Shown piece by piece: positions 20,698-32,202 of a stretch of DNA of 64,000 nt. The notes beneath the pieces were generated by a model, which saw only the letters and a list, made by a program, of their open reading frames with translations, was not told the DNA's origin and searched no databases. Both the position numbers and the translations under genes were made by a program. Location of the stretch: NCBI GenBank assembly GCA_001828935.1, contig MHZX01000110.1:20594-84593 (forward strand). Reading direction: 5' to 3'. Within the stretch, counting starts at the first letter, position 1. The number at the start of each line of letters is the position of its first letter. The stretch is from Rhodocyclales bacterium RIFCSPLOWO2_02_FULL_63_24 (GTDB lineage Bacteria; Pseudomonadota; Gammaproteobacteria; Burkholderiales; Rhodocyclaceae).

Positions 20698-20763
20698 ATG
20701 GAAGGCCTGCACCGTTTCAAACCAAACGGTCGGTCCGCTCACATCCATCGAAAGGGGTATTCC

Positions 20764-22032
20764 ATGCAACGACGCAATTTCATCAAGGCCACCGCCGTCT
20801 CGCTCGCTCTGGCTACCGCAGGCCTCATTACCCAGCCGGCGATTGCCGCCGACACCATCAAGGTCGGCATCCTGCATTCCCTCTCCGGCACCATGGCCAT
20901 TTCGGAGACTGCGCTGAAGGAAACGGCGCTGATGACCATCGCCGAGATCAACGCCAAGGGCGGCGTCATGGGCAAACAGCTCGAAGCCGTGGTGGTCGAC
21001 CCGGCCTCCAACTGGCCGCTGTTCGCCGAGAAGGCGCGCCAGTTGCTGACCCAGGACAAGGTCGCGGTGGTGTTCGGCTGCTGGACCTCGGTCTCGCGCA
21101 AGTCGGTGAACCCGGTGTTCAAGGAACTCAACGGCCTGTTGTTCTATCCCGTGCAGTACGAGGGTGAGGAACTCGAAAAGAACGTCTTCTACACCGGCGC
21201 CGCGCCCAACCAGCAGGCGATCCCGGCCGTCGAATACCTGATGAGCAAGGACGGCGGCTTGGCCAAGCGCTGGGTGCTGCTCGGCACCGACTACGTCTAT
21301 CCGCGCACCACCAACAAGATCCTGCGCGCCTTCCTCAAGAGCAAGGGCGTCGCCGAGGCCGACATCATGGAGGAATACACCCCCTTCGGCCATTCCGACT
21401 ACCAGACCATCATCGCCAAGATCAAGAAGTTCGCCGGCGAGGGCAAGAAGACGGCCGTGGTGTCGACCATCAACGGCGATTCCAACGTGCCCTTCTACAA
21501 GGAACTCGGCAACGCCGGCCTCAAGGCCACCGACGTGCCGGTGGTGGCCTTCTCGGTCGGCGAGGAAGAACTGCGCGGCGTCGATACCAAGCCGCTGGTC
21601 GGCCACCTGGCGGCCTGGAACTACTTCCAGTCGGTGAAGAATCCGGCCAATGACGCATTCATCAAGATGTACAAGGACTGGGCCAAGAAGCAGAAGCTGC
21701 CGAAGGCCGACACCGTCGTCACCAACGACCCGATGGAAGCCACCTACGTCGGCATCCACATGTGGGCGCAGGCGGTTGAGAAGGCCAAGAGCACCGACGT
21801 CAATAAGGTGATCGCCGCAGTGGGCGGGCAGAAGTTCAAGGCTCCTTCCGGCTTCGAGATCCAGATGGACCCGAAAAACCACCACCTGCACAAGCCGGTG
21901 CTGATCGGCGAAGTGAAGGCCGACGGCCAGTTCAACGTGGTGTGGAAGACCAAGGGACCGGTCAAGGCCGCACCGTGGTCGCCCTTCATTGCCGGCAACG
22001 ACAAGAAGAAGGGCGAGCCCGAAGGCAAGTAA
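20764..22032 (+). CDS. urtA: Urea ABC transporter substrate-binding protein
   Basis: MQRRNFIKATAVSLALATAGLITQPAIAADTIKVGILHSLSGTMAISETALKETALMTIAEINAKGGVMGKQLE. Confidence 0.96.
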   Translation: MQRRNFIKATAVSLALATAGLITQPAIAADTIKVGILHSLSGTMAISETALKETALMTIAEINAKGGVMGKQLEAVVVDPASNWPLFAEKARQLLTQDKVAVVFGCWTSVSRKSVNPVFKELNGLLFYPVQYEGEELEKNVFYTGAAPNQQAIPAVEYLMSKDGGLAKRWVLLGTDYVYPRTTNKILRAFLKSKGVAEADIMEEYTPFGHSDYQTIIAKIKKFAGEGKKTAVVSTINGDSNVPFYKELGNAGLKATDVPVVAFSVGEEELRGVDTKPLVGHLAAWNYFQSVKNPANDAFIKMYKDWAKKQKLPKADTVVTNDPMEATYVGIHMWAQAVEKAKSTDVNKVIAAVGGQKFKAPSGFEIQMDPKNHHLHKPVLIGEVKADGQFNVVWKTKGPVKAAPWSPFIAGNDKKKGEPEGK

Positions 22033-22112
22033 TTGATTTGCATAGCTAGAGAGAGAAGCAGCACCTTGCGCGGCCGGTGAAGGCCGGCCGCGCCGTTTTC
22101 CAGACACTCGCC

Positions 22113-23618
22113 ATGATCCCGAGATTTTTCCTCCTGCTGATGCTCCTGCTGGGCTTTGCCGCGCACGCGGCACCGGACCCGGCCGTGGTACGCCAGCTCG
22201 CGGCGGAGGAGTCGGACGACAAGATCGCCGCGATCCACAAGCTCGCTCTGACTGCCGAGCCCGAGGCCTTGGCCGTGCTGCAGCAGCTCGCCGACGGCAC
22301 GCTGAAGGACGCCAAGGGCGAAGACATCACCATCAACAACCGGGTGCGGCGCGAGCTCGAAGGCGCGCTGGCCGTGCTCAAGCTGATCGATCCCGACGCC
22401 ACGGTACGCTTCAAGGCGGTCAAGGAAATCGCCAGCAATGTCGATGCCGCCATGGCGCCGATGCTGGCCAGGGCACGCGATCGCGAAACCGATGCGAACA
22501 TCCGCGCCCTGCTGGTCGAGGCCCACGCGCTGGCCACGCTCAAGGATGCCGATCCGCAGATCCGCATTGCCGCCGCGAAGTCGCTGGCGACCAGCGCCGA
22601 TCCCAACACCAAGGCGGTGCTGAAAGCCCAGTCGGAACCCGCCAACGAAGCCGAGACCGAGGTGCGCCGCGCCGCCTTCCAGTCCTATCTCGCAGTCGAG
22701 GACCGCCTGACTTTGGCCGAGACCATCGGCCGCATCTTCTCCGGCTTGAGCCTCGGCAGCATCTTGCTGCTGGCCGCGCTGGGGCTGGCCATCACCTACG
22801 GCGTGATGGGCGTGATCAACATGGCCCACGGCGAACTGCTGATGATCGGCGCCTACGCCACCTACGCCATGCAGGGCCTGTTCCGCAGCCAGTTTCCGGC
22901 GCACGAGGACTGGTATTTGCTGGCAGCGGTCCCCGTGGCCTTCTTCGCCGCGGCCGTGGTCGGCATTCTGCTCGAACGCACGGTGATCCGCTGGCTCTAC
23001 GGCCGCGCGCTGGAAACCCTGCTCGCCACCTGGGGCCTGTCCTTGATGCTGATCCAGGCCGCACGCGTGATCTTCGGCGCGCAGAACGTCGAGGTCGCGA
23101 ATCCCTCCTGGATGTCGGGCGGCCTGGAGATTCTTCCTTCCATCGTGCTGCCGCTCAATCGCATTGTCATCGTCGGCTTCGCGCTCTTCGTGCTGGCCCT
23201 GGTCTGGGTGCTGATGAACCGGACGCGACTGGGCATGTTCGTCCGCGCCGTGACGCAGAACCGTGCCATGGCCGGCTGCGTCGGCGTGCCGACCGGGCGC
23301 ATCGACACCGTCGCCTTCGCCCTCGGCGCCGGCATCGCCGGCCTGGGCGGCGTCGCCCTGTCGCAGATCGCCAACGTCGGCCCCGATATGGGCCAGGGCT
23401 ACATCGTCGACTCCTTCATGGTGGTGGTGCTGGGCGGTGTTGGCCAGCTCGCCGGCGCGGTGTGGGCGGCGCTGGGCCTCGGCATCGTTACCAAGTTCAT
23501 CGAAAGCTGGGCCGGCGCCGTGATTGCCAAGATCGTCGTGCTGGTGTTCATCATCATGTTCATCCAGAAGCGTCCGCAGGGACTGTTCGCGCTCAAGGGC
23601 CGCTTCGTGGAAAGTTGA
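22113..23618 (+). CDS. urtB: Urea ABC transporter permease UrtB with N-terminal HEAT-like region
   Basis: Signal peptide + helical repeats, then LGLAITYGVMGVINMAHGELLMIGAYATY... Confidence 0.95.
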   Translation: MIPRFFLLLMLLLGFAAHAAPDPAVVRQLAAEESDDKIAAIHKLALTAEPEALAVLQQLADGTLKDAKGEDITINNRVRRELEGALAVLKLIDPDATVRFKAVKEIASNVDAAMAPMLARARDRETDANIRALLVEAHALATLKDADPQIRIAAAKSLATSADPNTKAVLKAQSEPANEAETEVRRAAFQSYLAVEDRLTLAETIGRIFSGLSLGSILLLAALGLAITYGVMGVINMAHGELLMIGAYATYAMQGLFRSQFPAHEDWYLLAAVPVAFFAAAVVGILLERTVIRWLYGRALETLLATWGLSLMLIQAARVIFGAQNVEVANPSWMSGGLEILPSIVLPLNRIVIVGFALFVLALVWVLMNRTRLGMFVRAVTQNRAMAGCVGVPTGRIDTVAFALGAGIAGLGGVALSQIANVGPDMGQGYIVDSFMVVVLGGVGQLAGAVWAALGLGIVTKFIESWAGAVIAKIVVLVFIIMFIQKRPQGLFALKGRFVES

Positions 23619-23632
23619 TGATGGGAAAAATC

Positions 23633-23738
23633 TCACCACCAAGGCACCAAGGACACCAAGGTGCACCAAGAAGTGCAATGCAAACGTCACGCAGGGTTTC
23701 CTTGGTGCCTCTTGGTGTCCTTGGTGCCTTGGTGGTGA
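23633..23738. repeat. 38-bp-arm inverted repeat with 30-bp loop between urtB and urtC
   Basis: Left arm 23633-23670 TCACCACCAAGGCACCAAGGACACCAAGGTGCACCAAG; right arm 23701-23738 is its reverse complement at 36/38 positions. Confidence 0.95.
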
Positions 23739-23762
23739 AGGAACTTGATTTTGTCCACTACC

Positions 23763-24887
23763 ATGCCTAAGCCCTTCATCGTCCGCTTCATCGGCGCCAC
23801 GCCGACACAGGGCTGGCTCGCGATCGCCGCCGTCGCCGCGATCACGCTGGTGCTGCTGCCGGCGCTGCACCTGCTGCTGCCGGCGGACAGTTCCTTCCAT
23901 GTTTCGGCCTATGTCATCACCCTGGTCGGCAAGATCATGTGCTACGCCATCGTCGCCGTGGCGATGGACCTGATCTGGGGCTACACCGGCATCCTTTCGC
24001 TCGGCCACGGCCTCTTCTTCGCGCTCGGCGGCTACGCCTTCGGCATGTATTTGATGCGCCAGATCGGCCGCGACGGCTCCAACCAGTCGGACCTGCCCGA
24101 CTTCATGGTCTTCCTCGACTGGAAGCAATTGCCCTGGTACTGGACCGGCTCGGATTCCTTCCTCTGGGTAATTTTCCTGGTGCTCGTCGTGCCGGCGCTG
24201 GCGGCCCTGGTGTTCGGTTTCTTCGCCTTCCGCTCGCGCATCAAGGGCGTGTACTTTTCCATCATCACCCAGGCGCTGACCTTCGCCGCGATGCTGTTTT
24301 TCTTCCGCAACGAAACCGGCTTCGGCGGCAACAACGGCTTCACCGACTTCAAGCGCATCCTCGGCTACAGCATCACATCGCCCGAGATGCGCGTCAGCCT
24401 CTTTGCGCTGACCGCGCTGATGCTGTTGGCGACGCTGGTGCTCGGCCGCTATCTGGTGACGTCGAAACTCGGCCGGGTGCTCGCCGCGATCCGCGACGCC
24501 GAGTCGCGCGTCATGTTCATCGGCTACAACCCGCTCTACTACAAGCTGTTCATCTGGACCCTGTCGGCGCTGCTGTGCGGCATTGCCGGTGCGCTCTACG
24601 TGCCGCAGGTCGGCATCATCAATCCGGGCGAGATGTCCCCGGCGAACTCGATCGAGATTGCGATCTGGGTCGCGGTCGGCGGCCGCGCCACGCTGATCGG
24701 CCCGGTGCTCGGCGCCTTCATCGTGAACCTGGCGAAGAGCTTCTTCACCGTGGCCTTCCCCGAGTACTGGCTGTTCTTCCTCGGCGCGCTGTTCGTCGGC
24801 GTCACGCTGTGGCTGCCGGACGGCGTGGTCGGCCTGTGGCGCAAGTTGCGCGAGCGGCACCAGGCTGCCGCAAAGGATGCGCCATGA
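23763..24887 (+). CDS. urtC: Urea ABC transporter permease
   Basis: MPKPFIVRFIGATPTQGW...MDLIWGYTGILSLGHGLFFALGGYAFGMYLMRQIG. Confidence 0.95.
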   Translation: MPKPFIVRFIGATPTQGWLAIAAVAAITLVLLPALHLLLPADSSFHVSAYVITLVGKIMCYAIVAVAMDLIWGYTGILSLGHGLFFALGGYAFGMYLMRQIGRDGSNQSDLPDFMVFLDWKQLPWYWTGSDSFLWVIFLVLVVPALAALVFGFFAFRSRIKGVYFSIITQALTFAAMLFFFRNETGFGGNNGFTDFKRILGYSITSPEMRVSLFALTALMLLATLVLGRYLVTSKLGRVLAAIRDAESRVMFIGYNPLYYKLFIWTLSALLCGIAGALYVPQVGIINPGEMSPANSIEIAIWVAVGGRATLIGPVLGAFIVNLAKSFFTVAFPEYWLFFLGALFVGVTLWLPDGVVGLWRKLRERHQAAAKDAP

Positions 24888-25627
24888 GTGCCGCCAGCAT
24901 TCTGTATCTGCACGAGGTGACGGTCAGCTTCGACGGTTTCCGCGCGCTGAACGAGCTCTCGCTCGACATCGAGGTCGGCGAGCTGCGCTGCATCATCGGA
25001 CCCAATGGCGCCGGCAAGACCACCATGATGGACGTCATTACCGGCAAGACGCGCGCCGACCGCGGCAAGGTGCTGTTCGACCAGGACATCGACGTGCGCC
25101 GCATGTCGGAAGCCGACATCGCGCATCTGGGCATCGGCCGCAAGTTCCAGAAGCCGACGGTGTTCGAGAACCTGACCGTGTTCGAGAACCTCGAACTGTC
25201 GATGAAGATGGACAAGCGCGTCCGCACCAGCCTCTTCGCCTGGCTGGACGGCGGCGCCCGCGACAAGATTGCCGACACCCTGCGCCTGATCCGCCTCGAC
25301 GACGACGCAGAGCGTCAGGCCGGCCTGCTTTCCCACGGGCAGAAGCAATGGTTGGAAATCGGCATGCTGCTGATGCAGGACCCCAAGCTCCTGCTGCTCG
25401 ACGAGCCTGTGGCCGGCATGACCGACGACGAGACCGCGCGCACCGGCGAGCTGTTCAAGTCGCTGGCCGGCAGGCATTCCCTGGTGGTGGTCGAGCACGA
25501 CATGGCCTTCATCGCCCAGCTCGGCGGCAAGGTCACCGTGTTGCACGAAGGCTCGGTGCTGGCCGAAGGCGATCTGGCCACGGTGCAGAACGACCAAAGA
25601 GTGGTTGAGGTGTACCTTGGACGCTAA
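24884..25627 (+). CDS. urtD: Urea ABC transporter ATP-binding protein
   Basis: GPNGAGKTTMMDVITGKTRAD...LLSHGQKQWLEIGMLLMQDPKLLLLDEPVAGMTDDE. Confidence 0.95.
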   Translation: MSAASILYLHEVTVSFDGFRALNELSLDIEVGELRCIIGPNGAGKTTMMDVITGKTRADRGKVLFDQDIDVRRMSEADIAHLGIGRKFQKPTVFENLTVFENLELSMKMDKRVRTSLFAWLDGGARDKIADTLRLIRLDDDAERQAGLLSHGQKQWLEIGMLLMQDPKLLLLDEPVAGMTDDETARTGELFKSLAGRHSLVVVEHDMAFIAQLGGKVTVLHEGSVLAEGDLATVQNDQRVVEVYLGR

Positions 25628-25645
25628 AGGCTTTGAAAGATTCTG

Positions 25646-26338
25646 ATGCTGAAAGTCGACAAGCTCAACCAGTACTACAGCGGCAGCCACATCCTGCGCG
25701 ATGTATCGTTCCAGGCACCGATCGGCAAGGTGACCACCGTGCTCGGTCGCAACGGCGTCGGCAAGACCACGCTGCTGAAATGCCTGATGGGCCTCGTCCC
25801 TTCGCGTAGCGGCAGCATCGGCTTCGACGGCCGCGACCTTACGCGCGCGCCTTCGCACGAACGGGTCAGGGCTGGCATCGGCTATGTGCCACAGGGGCGC
25901 GAGATTTTCCCGCGCCTGACGGTGCTGGAAAACCTGCAGATGGGCCTCGCCACGCGCCCCGGCGGCACGCCGATACCGGAGCGGATTTTCGAAATGTTTC
26001 CGGTGCTCAAGCAGATGCTCAAGCGTCGCGGCGGCGACCTCTCCGGCGGCCAGCAACAGCAGCTCGCGATCGGCCGCGCGCTGGCCGCGGGACCCCGCCT
26101 GCTGATCCTCGACGAGCCGACCGAGGGCATCCAGCCCTCGATCATCAAGGACATCGAACGCGCCATCCGCAGCCTGGCCGCGGATGGCAACATGGCCATC
26201 CTGCTGGTCGAGCAGTACTACGACTTCGCCGCCAGCCTCGCCGACCAGTACCTGGTCATGGAACGCGGCGAAATCATCGCTCGCGGCGCCGGCGCGAATA
26301 TGGATGCCGATGGCGTGCAGGACATGCTCGCGGTGTAA
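25646..26338 (+). CDS. urtE: Urea ABC transporter ATP-binding protein
   Basis: MLKVDKLNQYYSGSHILRDVSFQAPIGKVTTVLGRNGVGKTTLLKCLMGL... Confidence 0.95.
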   Translation: MLKVDKLNQYYSGSHILRDVSFQAPIGKVTTVLGRNGVGKTTLLKCLMGLVPSRSGSIGFDGRDLTRAPSHERVRAGIGYVPQGREIFPRLTVLENLQMGLATRPGGTPIPERIFEMFPVLKQMLKRRGGDLSGGQQQQLAIGRALAAGPRLLILDEPTEGIQPSIIKDIERAIRSLAADGNMAILLVEQYYDFAASLADQYLVMERGEIIARGAGANMDADGVQDMLAV

Positions 26339-26358
26339 CGTGGCGCTATGATCCGCCG

Positions 26359-27216
26359 ATGCCGCCTTTCCCGTCCTGCGCCGATCCGATCACATCCTGC
26401 TGGCAGGCTTCGCTCGAACTGGGCTTCGAGCGGCGCGGCGAATCGACGATCCTGGCCCGGCGCGAGCATCGCGGCCCGCTGCGCGTGCAGAAGGCGCTCT
26501 ATCCGGAAGGGCCGCGTGTATGCCATGCCATCGTGCTGCATCCGCCGGCCGGGATTGCGGGCGGCGACCAGCTCGACATCCGCGTCGACGCCGCTGCGGC
26601 GTCCCAGGCCTTGCTGACGACGCCGGGGGCGGGGAAATGGTATCGCTCGGGTGGGGCGCAGGCTGCGCAGCGGGTGCATGCAAGAGTCGGCGCTGGCGCC
26701 ACGGTGGAATGGCTGCCGCAGGAGAGCATCGTGTTCTCGGGCGCCCGCGCCGGCATGCACACCACGGTCGAGCTGGAACCGGGCGGCTGCTATGTCGGCG
26801 TCGAGACGATTTGTTTTGGCCGCCGCGCCAGCGGCGAGACCTTCGAGCGCGGCAGTTTGCGGCTGGCGACCGACATTCGCATCGACGGCCGGCTGGTCTG
26901 GCGCGAACGCGGCGCGATCGACGGCGGTTCGCCGCTGCTGGCCTCGCCGATCGGCCTCGCCGGCTTCAGCGTCTGCAGCACGGTGCTGGCAGCCGGTGCC
27001 GAGGTGGATGCGGAAACGCTCGCCGCCTGTCGCCGGACGGCGTCGAAGGAGATGGGTGCCCGCTGCGGCGTCAGCGCCCTGCCGCAACTTTTCGTCGGCC
27101 GCTATCTCGGCCATTCCGCCGAGGCGGCGCGCGAATGGTTTGTCGCACTCTGGCAATGTTTGCGGCCGACAATCATAGGCCGCGAAGCTGCCGCGCCGCG
27201 CATCTGGAACACATGA
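26359..27216 (+). CDS. ureD: Urease accessory protein UreD
   Basis: SLELGFERRGESTILARREHRGPLRVQKALYPEG...GGDQLDI...EWLPQESIVFSGA. Confidence 0.95.
   Translation: MPPFPSCADPITSCWQASLELGFERRGESTILARREHRGPLRVQKALYPEGPRVCHAIVLHPPAGIAGGDQLDIRVDAAAASQALLTTPGAGKWYRSGGAQAAQRVHARVGAGATVEWLPQESIVFSGARAGMHTTVELEPGGCYVGVETICFGRRASGETFERGSLRLATDIRIDGRLVWRERGAIDGGSPLLASPIGLAGFSVCSTVLAAGAEVDAETLAACRRTASKEMGARCGVSALPQLFVGRYLGHSAEAAREWFVALWQCLRPTIIGREAAAPRIWNT
26680..26706 (+). repeat. Family-A repeat copy (within ureD)
   Basis: GCAAGAGTCGGCGCTGGCGCCACGGTG. Confidence 0.8.
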
Positions 27217-27233
27217 AATTGGAAAGCGCGCCC

Positions 27234-27260
27234 GCAAAAGTCGGCGTTGGCGGAACGGCG
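27234..27260 (+). repeat. Family-A repeat copy (just after ureD)
   Basis: GCAAAAGTCGGCGTTGGCGGAACGGCG; intergenic. Confidence 0.8.
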
Positions 27261-27329
27261 CCGGAAACGCCGAGCCGCGCTCAAAGTCCCGCCGCAGCGG
27301 TGCCTTGGTGCGCGTTGCGGATTGTTGCT

Positions 27330-27343
27330 TTGTATATATACAA
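27330..27343. promoter_or_regulatory. Perfect 14-bp palindrome in AT-rich leader of the ATPase gene
   Basis: TTGTATATATACAA equals its own reverse complement; ~70 bp before the ATG at 27411. Confidence 0.4.
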
Positions 27344-27410
27344 CAAAAGCTTGCGATATTTATTGATTTAATGTAAAAACTTTTATATTAACTTCACCTG
27401 CCCAATTGAC

Positions 27411-28874
27411 ATGGCAAATGACGTTCCTTGGTCATTCTACGGCCGTCGTTCCGAGCTGCAGCAGATGCAGCGGATTCTGGAGCGACGGCGCTGGTTCTTC
27501 TTGCAGATTTCCGGCCGGCGGCGGATTGGCAAAACGGCGCTGATCCAGGAGGCTCTGCGGGGTGCCGGCATCGCCAAAACGCTCTACGTGCAGATACCCG
27601 ATTCGGACCCGGCAGGCGTGGTCGCGGCCTGCAACGGCTACCTGGAAACCTTCGGCATCGATGCGCGAGTGACGAGCCTCGGCGAACTGGCCCAACTCAT
27701 CGGCCGGCTGGCGGAGGAGGGCTATGTCGTGGCCCTCGACGAGTTCCAGTATTTCCACCGCAAGCAGCTTGCCGACTTTTGTTCTCTGTTGCAGGCGGAA
27801 GTGGACCGGCTCGCGGCGCGTGCGGCGAGCGTGCCGGGCGGCCTGATCGTGCTGGGTTCGCTGCACGCCGAAATGACGGCATTGCTGGAGGACAGGGATG
27901 CACCTTTGTTCAACCGCGCGACGGATACGCTGGAACTGGGCCATCTCGACATCGGCTCGGTGCTGGAAATTCTGCGCGTCCATGCCGACGACGACCTGGC
28001 GCGGCTGCTGTTTCTCTGGAATCTTTTCGAGGGCGTGCCGAAGTTCTACCGCGATGCCTACGAACAGGGCGTGCTCGGTGCCGAGCGCAAGCATTTGTTG
28101 CGCAGCCTGTTCTTCTCCAGTTCCTCGCCGCTGCGCAACGAGGCCGACAACTGGTTCCTGCGCGAACTTCGAGGCCGTTACGACATGGTGCTGCAATTCC
28201 TGGCCAAGCACCCAGGCTGCACCAATGCCGATATCGAAGCGGCGATGGCCGACCTGTCCGGCCCCGGCGAAGTGCGCCAGGTCGGCGGTTACCTGAAAAT
28301 CCTGTCCGAGCGCTACCGCATGATCGAACGGCGCTTGCCGATCTTTTCGCCGCCGCGGGCGCGCAGCGGCCGCTATTACATTCGCGACAACTTCCTGCGT
28401 GCCTGGCTGTCCGCGTTGCAGCGGCCCGTGTCGGCGGTGGCCTTCCGGCCGGTGGATGCGCTGATCGACCAGGCGAACGAGCGGCTGGCCGATGTCGAAG
28501 GGCATGCATTGGAAGACCTCGCCGGCCAGCTTTATGAAGAGCGCAGCCGTCTCGGCCTGGGGGATTTCCCCCTGAGCGAGCGTATTCGCGGCTATTGGGA
28601 ACGGGCCGACGTGGAAATCGACTTGGTGGCGGTCAATGAGGACGAGCGCAGACTACGCTTCGGCACCTGCAAGCGCAACCCCGAACGTCTGCCCGGCGCG
28701 GTGGATGCGCTCAAGCGCAGTGCCGGCCGCTTCCTGGATTCGCACGCCCGGTTTGCGGACTGGCGAACGGAATTTGTCGCCATAGCGCCCGACATCGGTG
28801 AAGCGGTGAAGGCCGAGTTGCAGACCCTTGACGTCGCGCCCCAAAGCCTGCGCGATCTCACCGCCGGGTTGTAG
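27411..28874 (+). CDS. AAA-type ATPase with DUF234-like C-terminus (archaeal-type ATPase family)
   Basis: [16 protein letters not shown]...[17 protein letters not shown] (P-loop), VALDEFQYF (Walker B), C-terminal [23 protein letters not shown] (D..E.D..K-like nuclease-fold motif). Confidence 0.83.
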   Translation: MANDVPWSFYGRRSELQQMQRILERRRWFFLQISGRRRIGKTALIQEALRGAGIAKTLYVQIPDSDPAGVVAACNGYLETFGIDARVTSLGELAQLIGRLAEEGYVVALDEFQYFHRKQLADFCSLLQAEVDRLAARAASVPGGLIVLGSLHAEMTALLEDRDAPLFNRATDTLELGHLDIGSVLEILRVHADDDLARLLFLWNLFEGVPKFYRDAYEQGVLGAERKHLLRSLFFSSSSPLRNEADNWFLRELRGRYDMVLQFLAKHPGCTNADIEAAMADLSGPGEVRQVGGYLKILSERYRMIERRLPIFSPPRARSGRYYIRDNFLRAWLSALQRPVSAVAFRPVDALIDQANERLADVEGHALEDLAGQLYEERSRLGLGDFPLSERIRGYWERADVEIDLVAVNEDERRLRFGTCKRNPERLPGAVDALKRSAGRFLDSHARFADWRTEFVAIAPDIGEAVKAELQTLDVAPQSLRDLTAGL

Positions 28875-28914
28875 ACGCGAGCGCCGCGCAACTGGAATAC
28901 CTGAAGGAGAACGT

Positions 28915-29217
28915 ATGGAACTCACGCCAAAAGAGAAAGACAAGCTGCTGATCTTCACTGCCGCTTTGCTCGCCGAACGCCGCAAGGGGCGCGGACTCAA
29001 GCTCAACTACCCGGAGGCGGTGGCCTTCATCAGCGCCGGCATCCTCGAAGGCGCGCGCGACGGCCGCAGCGTGGCCGAGCTGATGAGCTACGGTGCGACG
29101 CTGCTGAAGCGCGACGAGGTCATGGAAGGCGTGCCGGAGATGATTCCCGAGATCCAGGTCGAGGCGACCTTCCCCGACGGCACCAAGCTCGTCACCGTGC
29201 ACCACCCCATCGTCTGA
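28915..29217 (+). CDS. ureA: Urease subunit gamma
   Basis: [50 protein letters not shown]. Confidence 0.98.
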   Translation: MELTPKEKDKLLIFTAALLAERRKGRGLKLNYPEAVAFISAGILEGARDGRSVAELMSYGATLLKRDEVMEGVPEMIPEIQVEATFPDGTKLVTVHHPIV

Positions 29218-29222
29218 CCGCC

Positions 29223-30176
29223 ATGGCGATGACGCAGCAGAGCTTCCTCAGCCTCGGCCCGGACGGCTTCCACCGCATCGCCTATACCGACTGGGGCGAT
29301 CCGCGCGATCCGCGCGTGGTGCTCTGCGTCCATGGCCTGTCGCGCAACAGCCGCGACTTCGACCGTCTCGCCGCCGCGCTGGAAGGCGGTCACCGCGTGG
29401 TCTGCATGGACGTGGTGGGGCGCGGCGACAGCGACTGGCTCGACGACAAGTCCGGCTACAGCTTCGGCACTTACCTGGGCGACGCCGCGGCGCTGATCGC
29501 GCGCGTCACCACGCCGGCGCCCGGCGGCCTGCTGGAAAGCCTGCAGGCGCGCCTGCGCGGGCAACGGCCGGCGGCCACGCTGGACTGGGTCGGCACCTCG
29601 ATGGGCGGCCTGATCGGCATGCTGCTGGCTGCCAAGCCGGGCTCGCCGATCCGCCGCCTGGTGCTCAACGACGTCGGCCCCTTCGTGCCCTGGAACGCGC
29701 TGATCCGCCTCAAAGGCCATGTCGGCAGCGAGACTCGCTTCGCCGACTTCGCCGGCGTCGAGGCCTGGGTGCGCCAGGCCTGCGGCAGCTTCGGGCCGCT
29801 CGACGAGGAGTTCTGGCGCCACCTGGCCGCGCATGCCGCGGTGCGCGAGGCCGACGGCGGCTACCGCCTGCGGTATGACCCGGACATCAGCCGCGGGCTG
29901 CCCGTGCATCGCGACCCGGAACTGCCGATCGGGCCCGAATTCCTGCGCGGCATCGATCTCTGGTCGGCCTGGGATGCCGTGCGCTGCCCGGTGCTGGTGC
30001 TGCGCGGCGCCGAGTCCGAGGTGTTGCCGCGGGCGACGGTGGACGAGATGCAGCGGCGCAAGCCGAACCTGCAGGTGGTCGAATTCGCCGGTGTCGGCCA
30101 CGTTCCGGCGCTGGCGTCGGCCGACCAGATTGCCGTGGTGCGCGACTTCCTCGCCGCCGCCGAACAACAGCCATGA
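29223..30176 (+). CDS. Alpha/beta-fold hydrolase located between ureA and ureB
   Basis: [22 protein letters not shown]...[17 protein letters not shown]...[13 protein letters not shown]...GVGHVPAL. Confidence 0.92.
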   Translation: MAMTQQSFLSLGPDGFHRIAYTDWGDPRDPRVVLCVHGLSRNSRDFDRLAAALEGGHRVVCMDVVGRGDSDWLDDKSGYSFGTYLGDAAALIARVTTPAPGGLLESLQARLRGQRPAATLDWVGTSMGGLIGMLLAAKPGSPIRRLVLNDVGPFVPWNALIRLKGHVGSETRFADFAGVEAWVRQACGSFGPLDEEFWRHLAAHAAVREADGGYRLRYDPDISRGLPVHRDPELPIGPEFLRGIDLWSAWDAVRCPVLVLRGAESEVLPRATVDEMQRRKPNLQVVEFAGVGHVPALASADQIAVVRDFLAAAEQQP

Positions 30177-30195
30177 AGACGGAAGGAGGCAGCAC

Positions 30196-30500
30196 ATGAT
30201 TCCAGGCGAAATGCAGATCGAGGCGGGCGAGATCGAACTCAACGCCGGCCGCCGCACGCTGACCATGGAAGTCGCCAACACCGGCGACCGGCCGATCCAG
30301 GTCGGCTCGCATTACCACTTCTTCGAGACCAACGCGGCCTTGTCGTTCGATCGTGCGCAAGCGCGCGGCATGCGGCTCAATATCGCCGCCGGCACGGCAG
30401 TGCGTTTCGAGCCGGGGCAGGTGCGCACGGTCGAGCTGGTCGACTACGCCGGCGAGCGAAAAGTGTACGGCTTTCAGGCCAAGGTGCAAGGAGCGCTGAA

Positions 30501-30504
<4 letters not shown>
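30196..30504 (+). CDS. ureB: Urease subunit beta
   Basis: [46 protein letters not shown]. Confidence 0.97.
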
Positions 30505-32201
<1,697 letters not shown>

Positions 32202-32202
32202 C

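Noticed and set aside
22113-22700. HEAT-like N-terminal extension of UrtB as a novelty
   Set aside because: From general knowledge, long helical N-terminal regions are common in UrtB proteins; not unusual.
21744-24860. 1038-aa minus-strand ORF antisense to urtA/B/C
   Set aside because: His/Gln/Arg-rich low-complexity translation; the opposite strand has unmistakable Urt proteins.
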